Assembly (NCBI GenBank): GCA_044432645.1
Contig: JAWXUM010000003.1
Location: forward strand, 67,292-131,291
Length of the DNA stretch: 64,000 nt
Reading direction: 5' to 3'
Source of the DNA: SIG603 sp044432645
Lineage (GTDB): Bacteria; Bacillota; Clostridia; Oscillospirales; Acutalibacteraceae
Shown here: positions 1-8,252 of the stretch, piece by piece
Layout of the letters: every line of letters begins with the position of its first letter
Position numbering within the stretch: the first letter of the stretch is position 1
Program-made: the position numbers and the translations under genes
Notes under the pieces: model-generated
What the model saw: the letters and a program-made list of their open reading frames with translations, nothing else
Databases searched by the model: none
What the model was told of the DNA's origin: nothing

Positions 1-6
1 AAAAAC

Positions 7-56
7 GTAGGAAACAGTCTTGACTGTTCCTCGGAATGGTCAAGACCATTCCCTAC
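7..56. repeat. Double hairpin closed by an outer stem
   Basis: Two hairpins lie side by side. Bases 10-19 pair with 22-30 with one bulged A, and 33-41 (GGAATGGTC) pair perfectly with 44-52. An outer GTAGG/CCTAC pair (7-11 with 52-56) closes both into a cruciform-like unit. It sits just before the purO ribosome-binding site, in the position of an operon gap. It belongs to the family of intergenic palindromes seen again at 818, 2087, 3489, 8212 and 63083. Confidence 0.7.
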
Positions 57-92
57 AATAAAAATCGGATATTCAAAATAAGGAGAATAACC

Positions 93-800
93 ATGTACAA
101 CATAAATAATTTACTTGAAACCAACACTTACCCTGGTCGTGGTATTATTGTTGGCACTACTGAGGATAGCAAAAAAGCTGTTATTGCCTATTTTATTATG
201 GGTAGAAGTGTTAACAGCCGTAACAGAGTTTTTGTTCCTGAAGATAGGGGTCTTAGAACTCAAGCTTTTGACTCTGCACTTCTTTCTGACCCATCACTTG
301 TAATTTACGCTCCTGTTAAAGCACTTGAAAATAAATTAATAGTGACAAATGGCGACCAAACTGACACTGTTTTTGACATGATGTCAAACGGTGCAAGCTT
401 TGAAAATTCGCTAAGAACAAGAACTTTTGAACCAGACGAGCCTAATTTTACTCCAAGAATTTCTGCTATTTTAGAGTTTGCAGACGGAAGTTTCACCTAT
501 AAAATGTCAATTTTAAAAAGCTGTGATGGCGACCCTGACCATGCAGAAAAACAATTTTTCGACTACACTGCAAACGCTGGTATAGGCCATTTTATTCACA
601 CATACAAATGTGATGGCGAGCCTAGAATTCCGTCATTTGAGGGCGAACCTGAAAAAATCTTTATCAAGGGTGATGTAGAAGAAATGACTTTAAATCTTTG
701 GAAAAGTTTAAACGAAGACAATAAAGTTTCACTTTTTGTTAGATATATCGACCTTGAAACAGGTTTAGAAGAAACAAGAATTATTAATAAAAATAAATAA
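93..800 (+). CDS. purO: IMP cyclohydrolase, archaeal PurO type
   Basis: Predicted to close FAICAR to IMP, the last step of purine synthesis, in the cytoplasm. The 235-residue protein carries the PurO-family signatures GRGIIVGTTED near the N-terminus and AYFIMGRSVNSRNR around residues 32-45, followed by the family's core fold. The ATG at 93 follows AGGAG (81-85) with good spacing; an upstream in-frame ATG at 36 lies inside the double hairpin and lacks a binding site. It is followed by the stand-alone transformylase, so together they replace the usual two-domain PurH. The single-domain cyclohydrolase is not the bacterial MGS-like domain of PurH. Function is confident from family and context. 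Confidence 0.9.
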   Translation: MYNINNLLETNTYPGRGIIVGTTEDSKKAVIAYFIMGRSVNSRNRVFVPEDRGLRTQAFDSALLSDPSLVIYAPVKALENKLIVTNGDQTDTVFDMMSNGASFENSLRTRTFEPDEPNFTPRISAILEFADGSFTYKMSILKSCDGDPDHAEKQFFDYTANAGIGHFIHTYKCDGEPRIPSFEGEPEKIFIKGDVEEMTLNLWKSLNEDNKVSLFVRYIDLETGLEETRIINKNK

Positions 801-817
801 TATTTTTCAAATTAACC

Positions 818-846
818 GTATGGAATGTGCAGTGCGCATTCCATAC
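818..846. repeat. Perfect intergenic hairpin, AGT loop
   Basis: A 13-bp stem (818-830 with 834-846, including one T-G wobble) closes on an AGT triloop. It fills the purO-purH gap and contains the ATG at 820 that would otherwise look like the purH start. There is no T-run, so it is not an obvious terminator; a processing or stability element, or a small palindromic repeat, fits better. Confidence 0.75.
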
Positions 847-873
847 GAAACTATTAAAAAAGGAGCAATTATC

Positions 874-2049
874 TTGAAAGAATTAATGCTTAAATACGGT
901 TGTAATCCCAACCAAAAACCGTCTAAAATTTTTACAAATACAGGCGCAGATTTGCCTATCACAGTTTTAAACGGTACACCTGGTTATATTAACTTTATGG
1001 ACGCTTTAAACAGTTGGCAATTAGTTCGTGAACTTAAAAAATTCACTGGTCTTCCAGCAGCAGCATCTTTTAAACATGTTAGCCCAGCTGGTGCAGCCGT
1101 AGCTACTCCAATGAGCGACACTTTAAAGAAAATTCACTTTGTAGATGATTTAGAGCTTTCCCCTATTGCAACTGCTTACGCAAGAGCAAGAGGTGCTGAC
1201 AGGATGTCATCTTACGGCGACTGGGCTGCACTTTCTGACATTTGCGACAAAGAAACTGCAACTTTACTAGCTAGAGAAGTAAGTGACGGTGTTATTGCAC
1301 CTGGATACACTGACGAAGCTTTAGCTATTTTAAAAACTAAGAAAAAAGGAAACTATAATGTCGTTCAAATTGACGAAAATTATGTTCCAGCAGCTATAGA
1401 GCATAAAGATATTTTTGGAATTACTTTTGAGCAAGGTAGAAATGAGCTTAAAATTGACGAAGAAATGCTTACAAATATTGTAACTGAAAATAAAGATTTA
1501 ACAGATGAAGCTAAAAGAGATATGATTGTTTCATTAATCACACTTAAATACACACAGTCTAACTCTGTTTGTTATGTAAAAGACGGTCAAGCTATTGGTA
1601 TTGGCGCTGGTCAACAAAGCCGTGTTCACTGCACAAGACTTGCTGGCTCAAAAGCTGACAACTGGTACCTAAGACAAAGCCCAAAAGTTTTAAACTTACC
1701 ATTTAAAGATAAAATTAAAAGAGCTGATAGAGATAATACTATTGATGTTTATATTTCTGACGACTGCATGGACGTTTTAGCTGATGGCACTTGGGAAATT
1801 TTCTTTACAGAAAAACCAGAGATTTTCACAAGAGAAGAAAGAAAAGCTTGGATAGAAACAATGTCTGACGTTACACTTGGCAGTGATGCTTTCTTCCCGT
1901 TTGGCGACAACATTGAAAGAGCAAAAAGAAGTGGCGTTAAATACATCGCTCAACCTGGTGGCTCAATTCGTGATGATAACGTTATCGACACATGTAACAA
2001 GTATGACATGGTAATGTCATTTACAGGAATTCGCTTATTCCATCATTAA
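874..2049 (+). CDS. purH: AICAR transformylase (PurH C-terminal domain only)
   Basis: Transfers a formyl group from 10-formyl-THF to AICAR, giving FAICAR. The protein is 391 residues, against about 510 for bifunctional PurH, and begins directly in the transformylase module (KYGCNPNQKPSK). It keeps the family motifs SFKHVSPAGAAVATP, SDGVIAPGYTDEAL, KYTQSNSVCYVKDGQ and GAGQQSRVHCTRLA. The MGS/cyclohydrolase domain is absent and its role is supplied by purO upstream. I chose the TTG at 874 because AGGAG (861-865) sits eight bases before it; ATG 886 would be 20 bases away and ATG 820 lies in a hairpin. It is the middle gene of purO-purH-purD. Confidence 0.9.
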   Translation: MKELMLKYGCNPNQKPSKIFTNTGADLPITVLNGTPGYINFMDALNSWQLVRELKKFTGLPAAASFKHVSPAGAAVATPMSDTLKKIHFVDDLELSPIATAYARARGADRMSSYGDWAALSDICDKETATLLAREVSDGVIAPGYTDEALAILKTKKKGNYNVVQIDENYVPAAIEHKDIFGITFEQGRNELKIDEEMLTNIVTENKDLTDEAKRDMIVSLITLKYTQSNSVCYVKDGQAIGIGAGQQSRVHCTRLAGSKADNWYLRQSPKVLNLPFKDKIKRADRDNTIDVYISDDCMDVLADGTWEIFFTEKPEIFTREERKAWIETMSDVTLGSDAFFPFGDNIERAKRSGVKYIAQPGGSIRDDNVIDTCNKYDMVMSFTGIRLFHH

Positions 2050-2086
2050 TACTAGGAGCAAGCTTTACTTGTCCGTGTTGTCAAAG

Positions 2087-2107
2087 GGAATGTGCAGTGC
2101 GCATTCC
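2087..2107. repeat. Intergenic hairpin, AGT loop (purH-purD gap)
   Basis: Arms GGAATGTGC and GCGCATTCC enclose AGT. The core is identical to the hairpin at 818-846. The same 160-base gap holds an imperfect relative at 2130-2150 and a perfect 9-bp inverted repeat, TGGACAACC (2117-2125) with GGTTGTCCA (2173-2181), which could fold the whole gap. Confidence 0.7.
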
Positions 2108-2210
2108 ACAAAATTATGGACAACCCAAAGGAACGCCTGCTGGACATTCCGTACGAACAAACCAAAAATTGTGGTTGTCCAAAAAAATCAACCCAAAAAG
2201 GGGAATTAAA

Positions 2211-3464
2211 ATGAAAATACTTGTAATCGGTTCTGGTGGTCGTGAACATGCTATCATCAGAAAATTTAAAGAAAGTCCAAAAGTTACAGAACTTTACTGC
2301 TCACCTGGTAATGGTGGTATAGCTAAAGATGCTACATGCGTGGCTCTTTCTGGCAATGACGAAGTTGTAAGTTTTGCTAAAGAAAATGCAATTGACCTAG
2401 TTTTTGTGGCACCTGACGACCAATTAGCTGATGGCATGGTTGACGAAGTGGAAAAAGCTGGAATTAAAACTTTTGGCCCTAAAGCAAACGCTGCTATTAT
2501 TGAGGCAAGCAAAGTTTTCTCTAAAGACCTTATGAAAAAATATAATATTCCAACAGCTGGCTACGAAGTTTTTGATTGTCCTAAAAAAGCTATAGAGTAC
2601 ATAGAAAAAGAAAATACTGTGCCTGTAGTAGTAAAGGCAGATGGTCTTGCACTTGGCAAAGGCGTTATAATAGCTGAAACTATTGAAGATGCGAAAGAAG
2701 CTGTTAAATCTATTATGGAAGACAAAATGTTTGGTAGTTCTGGCAACAACATTGTTATCGAAGAATTTTTAACAGGCCCAGAAGTAAGTGTTTTGTCATT
2801 TACCGACGGTAAAACTTTATACCCAATGGCAAGTTCTAAAGACCATAAAAGAGCTTTAGACGGAAATAAAGGTTTAAACACTGGTGGTATGGGAACAATT
2901 TCACCTAACCCATTTTATACAAATGACATTGCTAAAGAGTGTATGGAAACAATTTTCATTCCTACTATTGAAGCTATGAACACTGAGGGTAGACCTTTTA
3001 AAGGCTGTTTATATTTTGGCTTAATGCTTACACCAAAAGGTCCAAAAGTTATCGAATACAACGCAAGATTTGGCGACCCTGAAACTCAAGTTGTACTTCC
3101 AAGGCTTAAAACAGACTTAGTTGACATTTGCCTTGCAATTTGTGAAAATAAACTATGCGACTTAGAAATTGAGTGGACAAACACTGCTAGTGCTTGCGTA
3201 ATCATGGCAAGTGGTGGCTACCCACAATCTTACCCAAAAGGCATAGAGATTACAGGACTTGATGAGAATGGACAGCTTAATGATTTAACTATTTATCACG
3301 CTGGCACTGCTTTAAAAGACGAAAAACTTGTCACAAACGGAGGCAGAGTTTTAGGTGTTACTGCAGTAGCAGATACACTTGAAAATGCTTTAGAAAAAGC
3401 TTATGCTGGTGTTAATAAAATAAAATTTAACGGCGCACACTATAGAACCGACATAGGTAAATAA
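2211..3464 (+). CDS. purD: Phosphoribosylamine--glycine ligase
   Basis: ATP-grasp enzyme joining phosphoribosylamine and glycine to give GAR, step two of purine synthesis. The 417-residue length is typical. It starts MKILVIGSGGREHAI, the family N-terminus, and shows the ATP-grasp stretches VVKADGLALGKGVI and the C-terminal catalytic block NARFGDPETQ. The ATG at 2211 follows a purine-rich AAAAAGGGGAA; the longer reading frame upstream runs through hairpins. It closes the purine cluster, and the gap after it carries another hairpin (3489-3509). Confidence 0.95.
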   Translation: MKILVIGSGGREHAIIRKFKESPKVTELYCSPGNGGIAKDATCVALSGNDEVVSFAKENAIDLVFVAPDDQLADGMVDEVEKAGIKTFGPKANAAIIEASKVFSKDLMKKYNIPTAGYEVFDCPKKAIEYIEKENTVPVVVKADGLALGKGVIIAETIEDAKEAVKSIMEDKMFGSSGNNIVIEEFLTGPEVSVLSFTDGKTLYPMASSKDHKRALDGNKGLNTGGMGTISPNPFYTNDIAKECMETIFIPTIEAMNTEGRPFKGCLYFGLMLTPKGPKVIEYNARFGDPETQVVLPRLKTDLVDICLAICENKLCDLEIEWTNTASACVIMASGGYPQSYPKGIEITGLDENGQLNDLTIYHAGTALKDEKLVTNGGRVLGVTAVADTLENALEKAYAGVNKIKFNGAHYRTDIGK

Positions 3465-3488
3465 ATTATAATCAAAACAAAATTGTTA

Positions 3489-3509
3489 GGAACGTCCAGT
3501 GGGCGTTCC
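3489..3509. repeat. Intergenic hairpin, AGT loop (after purD)
   Basis: Arms GGAACGTCC and GGGCGTTCC around AGT. Compared with the hairpins at 818 and 2087, two paired positions have changed together (T-A to C-G, G-C to C-G) while the loop and the T-G wobble are kept. There is no T-run after it. Confidence 0.7.
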
Positions 3510-3524
3510 TTAAATATAAAAATC

Positions 3525-4232
3525 ATGAATAATAAAATATTGAAAATAATAACACTTTCCATAATTGCCTTAATTTTTATTTGGTTTAGCTTGGTTATTC
3601 CGTCTGGAGATTATAGAATTGGCAATTTTTTTGGGCAATTACTTTGCCTTTATGCGGGTTTTTTGGCCAGCTTTTTTAATAAACTTAAAAACAAAGGATT
3701 TAAAAAGACAATGTATATTCTGCTTGGTGTTTTTTTAGCTGGCATGGCTTGGGTAATATTTTTAACTGTTCAAATTTTTGGTGCTACACTCAACACTGAT
3801 ATTCCAGAAGATGCTACTATAATTGTACTTGGTGCAAGAGTTACAGAAAACGGTGCAAGTTTAAGCTTTGCACAGCGATTAGATGTGGCTTATGAATTTT
3901 TAATAGAAAACCCAGAAGCCTCGTGCATTGTTACAGGTGGCCAGGGCGATGACGAACCTGCTACAGAAGCTAGTGTAGGTGTGGCTTATTTGATAGAAAA
4001 AGGCATAGCTGAAAGCAGAATTTATGCAGAGGATAAATCGACAAGCACTTGGGAAAATCTTGAATTCTCGAAAATAATAATCGAAGAAAATGACCTTTCC
4101 CCTATCATTGCTGTTTCAACTCAAAATTTTCACATTAAAAGAGCAACTTCTCAAGCAAAAGATTTAAGCTATGAGGTTTATTCCCTTGTAGCAGATACAG
4201 ATTTTATATTACTTCCAGGTTACTATGGCTGA
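3525..4232 (+). CDS. YdcF/SanA-like DUF218 membrane protein, possibly 3'-truncated
   Basis: A 235-residue protein with three predicted membrane segments (roughly residues 4-25, 35-55 and 65-90) followed by a DUF218 domain starting TIIVLGARV and including VTGGQGDDEPATEA and the STSTWENLEFSK block. Family members act in envelope integrity; the substrate is unknown. The ATG at 3525 is the first that gives a sensible membrane start, though its binding site is weak. The frame stops at TGA 4230 right after PGYYG, where the family normally continues into an Arg-Glu-rich helix. In-frame codons after the TGA read ELLALTQYYIYKII before TAA 4275, so a CGA-to-TGA change may have removed about 15 residues. 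Confidence 0.75.
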   Translation: MNNKILKIITLSIIALIFIWFSLVIPSGDYRIGNFFGQLLCLYAGFLASFFNKLKNKGFKKTMYILLGVFLAGMAWVIFLTVQIFGATLNTDIPEDATIIVLGARVTENGASLSFAQRLDVAYEFLIENPEASCIVTGGQGDDEPATEASVGVAYLIEKGIAESRIYAEDKSTSTWENLEFSKIIIEENDLSPIIAVSTQNFHIKRATSQAKDLSYEVYSLVADTDFILLPGYYG

Positions 4233-4295
4233 GAGCTTTTAGCGCTTACTCAGTATTACATATATAAAATTATTTAAATTATAAGGAGATCTTCT

Positions 4296-5669
4296 ATGAA
4301 GCCAAATGTTATTTTAATCAATTGTGATGATTTAGGTTATGGAGATTTAGGATGTTACGGTTCACCAGTAAATGACACTCCATACATTGATTTTTTAGCC
4401 GAAAATGGTGTTAAATTCAATAGTTTTTATGCAAGTTCCTCGGTATGCACTCCGTCAAGAGCATCGCTTATGACTGGTTGTTATGCTCAACGTGTTGAAC
4501 TACCTTTAGTTCTTTTTCCAGCTGCTGAAGAAGGGCTAAATAAAGATGAATTTACACTAGGCAATTTGTTCCAAAATTCTGGATACAAAACAATGTTAGT
4601 AGGCAAATGGCATTGTGGTGACCATCCAGATACTCTTCCACTTAAATTTGGTTTCGACGATTATTATGGTCTTCCTTACAGCAACGATATGGGAATACAG
4701 CTAAACCCTCAAAGACTTTTGCCACCTCTTCCATTAATACATGGTGATGAAATCATTCAACAACAACCAGACCAAACTGGTATTACTGAAAGATACGTGG
4801 AAAAATCTATAGATTTTATTCGAAACAGTGTGAAATCTGATAATAATTTTTTCTTGTACCTTGCTCATATGCATGTGCATTTACCCTTATATGAACAAAA
4901 GCAATTTATAGAAAAAAGTAGAAACGGTGACTTTGGTGCTTGTGTTTCTTCTATCGACTGGTCTGTTGGAGTTTTACTTCATGAACTTGAAAAGTTATCT
5001 GTACTAGAGGATACTTTGATAATTTTCACCTCAGACAATGGTTCTACTGGTAAATTTGGTGCATCTAATGCTCCTTTAAAAGGAACTAAATTTTCAAACT
5101 ATGAGGGTGGTTTTAGAGTTCCATTTATATCTTATTGGAAAGGTCATATTAAAGAGGGTGTAGAAATAGACAATATTGCTTCTAACATTGATTTATTGCC
5201 AACTTTTGCCAATTTAATTGACGGGAAATTAAGTGACAATATAATAGACGGTGTTGATATTTCTGAAATGTTATGTGGTAATGATGTTGAAAAGCGCAAA
5301 GAGTTTATCTATTTTTGCAACTATAACCTTACTGCTATTAGAAAAGGTAAATATAAATTACAAATTAGTCATAGTCATATGGGTAAAAGACCTAAAAACC
5401 TACCACTTGTTTATGACCCAATGTTTTTATTTGACCTTGAAAATGACATAACAGAAGATAACAATATTATAAACTTACACCCAGAAATTGCTGAAGACTT
5501 ATTTAAAAGTACTGATAAAACAAGAAAAGCTTTAGGCGATACACTTACTAACACTGTAGGCGACGAGGTTAGACCTTGTAGAAAAATTGAAAATCCACAA
5601 CCTTTAACAATATATGACGAAAATCACCCTTATATAATTTCTATGTATGATAAAGATGAACGTGGCTAA
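4296..5669 (+). CDS. Cys-type sulfatase, cytoplasmic
   Basis: A 457-residue sulfatase of the alkaline-phosphatase superfamily. Metal-site aspartates are in NCDDLGYGD (residues 9-17), and the formylglycine signature is C51-T-P-S-R followed by ASLMTG. GKWHCGD (about residues 104-110) and FTSDNGS supply further active-site residues. It needs a maturase (anSME or FGE) to convert Cys51; none is in the window. There is no signal peptide, so it probably acts on an imported sulfated sugar or small ester. AAGGAG precedes the ATG, and YmdB follows 14 bases later, suggesting co-transcription. The exact substrate cannot be read from the sequence. Confidence 0.88.
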   Translation: MKPNVILINCDDLGYGDLGCYGSPVNDTPYIDFLAENGVKFNSFYASSSVCTPSRASLMTGCYAQRVELPLVLFPAAEEGLNKDEFTLGNLFQNSGYKTMLVGKWHCGDHPDTLPLKFGFDDYYGLPYSNDMGIQLNPQRLLPPLPLIHGDEIIQQQPDQTGITERYVEKSIDFIRNSVKSDNNFFLYLAHMHVHLPLYEQKQFIEKSRNGDFGACVSSIDWSVGVLLHELEKLSVLEDTLIIFTSDNGSTGKFGASNAPLKGTKFSNYEGGFRVPFISYWKGHIKEGVEIDNIASNIDLLPTFANLIDGKLSDNIIDGVDISEMLCGNDVEKRKEFIYFCNYNLTAIRKGKYKLQISHSHMGKRPKNLPLVYDPMFLFDLENDITEDNNIINLHPEIAEDLFKSTDKTRKALGDTLTNTVGDEVRPCRKIENPQPLTIYDENHPYIISMYDKDERG

Positions 5670-5683
5670 ATAGAGGTAACACG

Positions 5684-6457
5684 ATGAATATACTTGCAAT
5701 TGGAGATATTGTAGGAACAAATGGTTGTTCTTTTTTAAGGTCGAAACTTAACATATTAAAAAGTCAAATGGATATTGATTTAGTTATTGCAAACGGTGAA
5801 AATTCAGCTGACGGAAACGGAATTACTCCTAGTTCTGCTAATTATCTTTTTGACAGTGGAGTCGATGTTATAACTTTAGGTAACCACACATTTAGACGTC
5901 CTGAAATATATGAATATTTAGAAAATTCAAATAATGCTATACTTAGACCCTACAATTTTCCAAAAGGCACACCTGGAAAAGGTCTTTATATACATGATAT
6001 GGGTAGAATTCAAGTAGCTGTTATAAATTTAATGGGACAAGCTTATTTAGACCCTTTAGATTGTCCTTTTAAGGCAATTGATGAAATTTTCGAAAATAAC
6101 AGTTTACCTAAAATTGTAATAGTTGACTTTCACGCTGAAGCTACTGGTGAAAAACGTGCTTTTGGTTTTTATGCTGACGGAAAAGTTAGTGGAATTTTTG
6201 GCACACACACGCATGTTCCAACTGCTGATGCACAAATTTTACCAAAAGGTACAGCTTATATAACAGATGTTGGTATGACTGGTGGAATTAATTCAGTTTT
6301 AGGTGTAAAGCCTGAACTTATTATAAAAAAGCTAAAAACCAAATTACCTGTAAGATTTGAAAACTCAACAGATGAACAAAAAATGGATTGCTTTTTAATG
6401 AATATTGACGAAAAAACAGGCCTTTGTGTTAAATCTGAAAGATTTTCAGTAAAATAA
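5684..6457 (+). CDS. ymdB: YmdB-family metallophosphoesterase
   Basis: A 257-residue protein of the TIGR00282 family. Known members hydrolyse 2',3'-cyclic nucleotides and affect biofilm and sporulation decisions. The metal-binding signatures are GDIVGTNG near the start, NGENSADGNGIT, LGNHTFRRPEI, DFHAEATGEK and GTHTHVPTADA, all intact. It follows the sulfatase by 14 bases and precedes fakA, which has its own promoter. The physiological substrate in this organism is not known. Confidence 0.88.
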   Translation: MNILAIGDIVGTNGCSFLRSKLNILKSQMDIDLVIANGENSADGNGITPSSANYLFDSGVDVITLGNHTFRRPEIYEYLENSNNAILRPYNFPKGTPGKGLYIHDMGRIQVAVINLMGQAYLDPLDCPFKAIDEIFENNSLPKIVIVDFHAEATGEKRAFGFYADGKVSGIFGTHTHVPTADAQILPKGTAYITDVGMTGGINSVLGVKPELIIKKLKTKLPVRFENSTDEQKMDCFLMNIDEKTGLCVKSERFSVK

Positions 6458-6470
6458 TATTAAAGAAAAG

Positions 6471-6499
6471 TTGTAATTTTTATATTAGTATGCTATAAT
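6471..6499 (+). promoter_or_regulatory. Sigma-A-type promoter for fakA
   Basis: TTGTAA (6471-6476) and TATAAT (6494-6499) are separated by exactly 17 bases, about 40 bases before the fakA start. This separates fakA-recG from the ymdB unit. Confidence 0.75.
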
Positions 6500-6539
6500 T
6501 AAGCTAATTAAATTCGAATAAACGAAGGATGTGTTACAA

Positions 6540-8177
6540 TTGATTAAAGGGTTTCAACTAAGAGATGCTATTATTTCAGGTTCTAACAATATAATTAATC
6601 ATAAAAAATTAGTAGACGATTTAAATATTTTCCCTGTACCAGACGGTGATACTGGTACTAATATGTCTATGACAATTTCTGCTGCTGCCAAAGAACTTTC
6701 AAAGTTAAACGATGATTGTACTGTTGAAGAAGTGTCTAAAATAGCTGCTAGTTCTATGCTTAGAGGTGCTAGGGGTAATTCTGGTGTTATTTTATCACTG
6801 TTATTCCGTGGTTTTAGAGATGGACTTGCTGGATTGATAGAGGCTGACGGTCAAGCTTTATCAAGAGCTTTAAACATCGGTGTTGAAAAAGCTTATGGAG
6901 CTGTTATGAAACCAACTGAGGGTACAATGCTTACTGTTTCTAGAGTTGCTGCTGAACTTAGCACTGCATCTTTACAAATTGACAATGACCCACTTTATGT
7001 TTGGGATTCTATTTGTATTGGAGCTAACGATGCTTTGGCGCAAACTCCTGAACTTTTACCTGTACTTAAAAAAGCTGGTGTTGTAGATGCTGGTGGTAAA
7101 GGTGTTTGCCTAATTTTTGAGGGTATGTACAGTGTTTTTAAAAACGGTGTTATAATTAAGCCTGAAACTTTAGCAATTGACGCTGATGCACAAAATAGCT
7201 TTGAAAATGCTATTTCTGAATATGATGAAGTAATCAACTTTACTTATTGTACTGAATTTATAATTGGTATCGAAAATACTAAGGATCCATTTGAACTTAG
7301 AGCTTACCTTGAAACAATCGGTGACTGCGTTGTAGTTGTTGATGATGAAGATATTATTAAAGTTCATGTTCACACAGAAGACCCAGGCAAAGCACTTCAA
7401 AAAGCTTTAACATTTGGTAGTCTTTTAACTGTTAAAATTGAAAACATGCGTGAACAAAACAAAAATCTTACAGGTTCAGTTACTAAAAAAGATTTAGCTC
7501 CTTGTGAACCTACAGAAGATATTGGTTTTGTTGCTGTTGCAGCTGGTGACGGTTTAATAGAATTATTTAAAGAATTAGGATGTTCACATGTTGTAAGTGG
7601 TGGGCAAACAATGAATCCAAGCACTGATGACATTGTAAAAGCTGTTATGGCAACTGGTGCTAAAACTGTTTATGTTTTACCTAACAACAAAAATATTATA
7701 ATGGCTGCACAACAAGCTACACCTATTGTTAAAGATAGAAATGTTGTTGTAATTCCAACAAAAACTATACCTGAGGGTTTAAGTGCAATGCTCGCCTTTG
7801 ACCCTGACAGCGATACTCATTACAATGGTGAAACTATGCTTTCAGCTAGTTCTAATGTATCAACTGGTTTAGTAACATTTGCTGCTAGAGATTCTGAATA
7901 CGGTGGTCATAAAATTTCAGAAGGTGAAATTTTAGGTCTTTGTAACGGTAAAATGGATTTTGTTGAGAAAAATCCTGTTACTGCTTGCTTAAAAGTTGTT
8001 AAATCTTTAGTTAACAAACACAGTTCATTTATAACTATTATTTATGGTAGCGATATAAGCGAAGAAGACGCTCAAAAAGCTTACACTCAAATTAGCAATA
8101 AATATTCAAACCACATGGAAGTTACACTTGTAAAAGGTGACCAACCTGTATATTACTTTATTCTTTCAGTTGAATAA
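6540..8177 (+). CDS. fakA: Fatty acid kinase subunit FakA-like (DhaL/DAK2-DegV fusion)
   Basis: A YloV/FakA protein of about 545 residues. An N-terminal DhaL nucleotide-binding domain (LNIFPVPDGDTGTNMS, then MLRGARGNSGVILS) carries the aspartates that hold Mg-ATP. A C-terminal DegV-like part follows, with SGGQTMNPSTDD and LPNNKNI. FakA works with separate FakB lipid-binding proteins to phosphorylate exogenous fatty acids. GAAGGA sits about ten bases before the TTG at 6540; the GTG at 6531 is almost on top of it, so TTG is preferred. recG follows, the usual Firmicute order, separated by a hairpin with a T-run that may lower recG expression. Confidence 0.85.
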   Translation: MIKGFQLRDAIISGSNNIINHKKLVDDLNIFPVPDGDTGTNMSMTISAAAKELSKLNDDCTVEEVSKIAASSMLRGARGNSGVILSLLFRGFRDGLAGLIEADGQALSRALNIGVEKAYGAVMKPTEGTMLTVSRVAAELSTASLQIDNDPLYVWDSICIGANDALAQTPELLPVLKKAGVVDAGGKGVCLIFEGMYSVFKNGVIIKPETLAIDADAQNSFENAISEYDEVINFTYCTEFIIGIENTKDPFELRAYLETIGDCVVVVDDEDIIKVHVHTEDPGKALQKALTFGSLLTVKIENMREQNKNLTGSVTKKDLAPCEPTEDIGFVAVAAGDGLIELFKELGCSHVVSGGQTMNPSTDDIVKAVMATGAKTVYVLPNNKNIIMAAQQATPIVKDRNVVVIPTKTIPEGLSAMLAFDPDSDTHYNGETMLSASSNVSTGLVTFAARDSEYGGHKISEGEILGLCNGKMDFVEKNPVTACLKVVKSLVNKHSSFITIIYGSDISEEDAQKAYTQISNKYSNHMEVTLVKGDQPVYYFILSVE

Positions 8178-8211
8178 TAAACTTATTAAGGCACGTACCT
8201 TAAAATATTTT

Positions 8212-8240
8212 GTAGGGGACGTTTGTCCCCTACTTTTTTA
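8212..8240 (+). terminator. Hairpin with T-run between fakA and recG
   Basis: GTAGGGGAC (8212-8220) pairs with GTCCCCTAC (8225-8233) and is followed by TTTTTT. The form is a rho-independent terminator or attenuator. The sequence belongs to the same GTAGGG-type palindrome class as the hairpins at 7 and 63083. Confidence 0.7.
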
Positions 8241-8252
8241 TTTGGAGATTAA

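Noticed and set aside
36..92. Longer N-terminus for purO
   Set aside because: The extension lies in the double hairpin and has no ribosome-binding site; ATG 93 has AGGAG.
820..873. Longer N-terminus for purH
   Set aside because: ATG 820 lies inside a perfect hairpin; TTG 874 has a well-spaced AGGAG and the family N-terminus.
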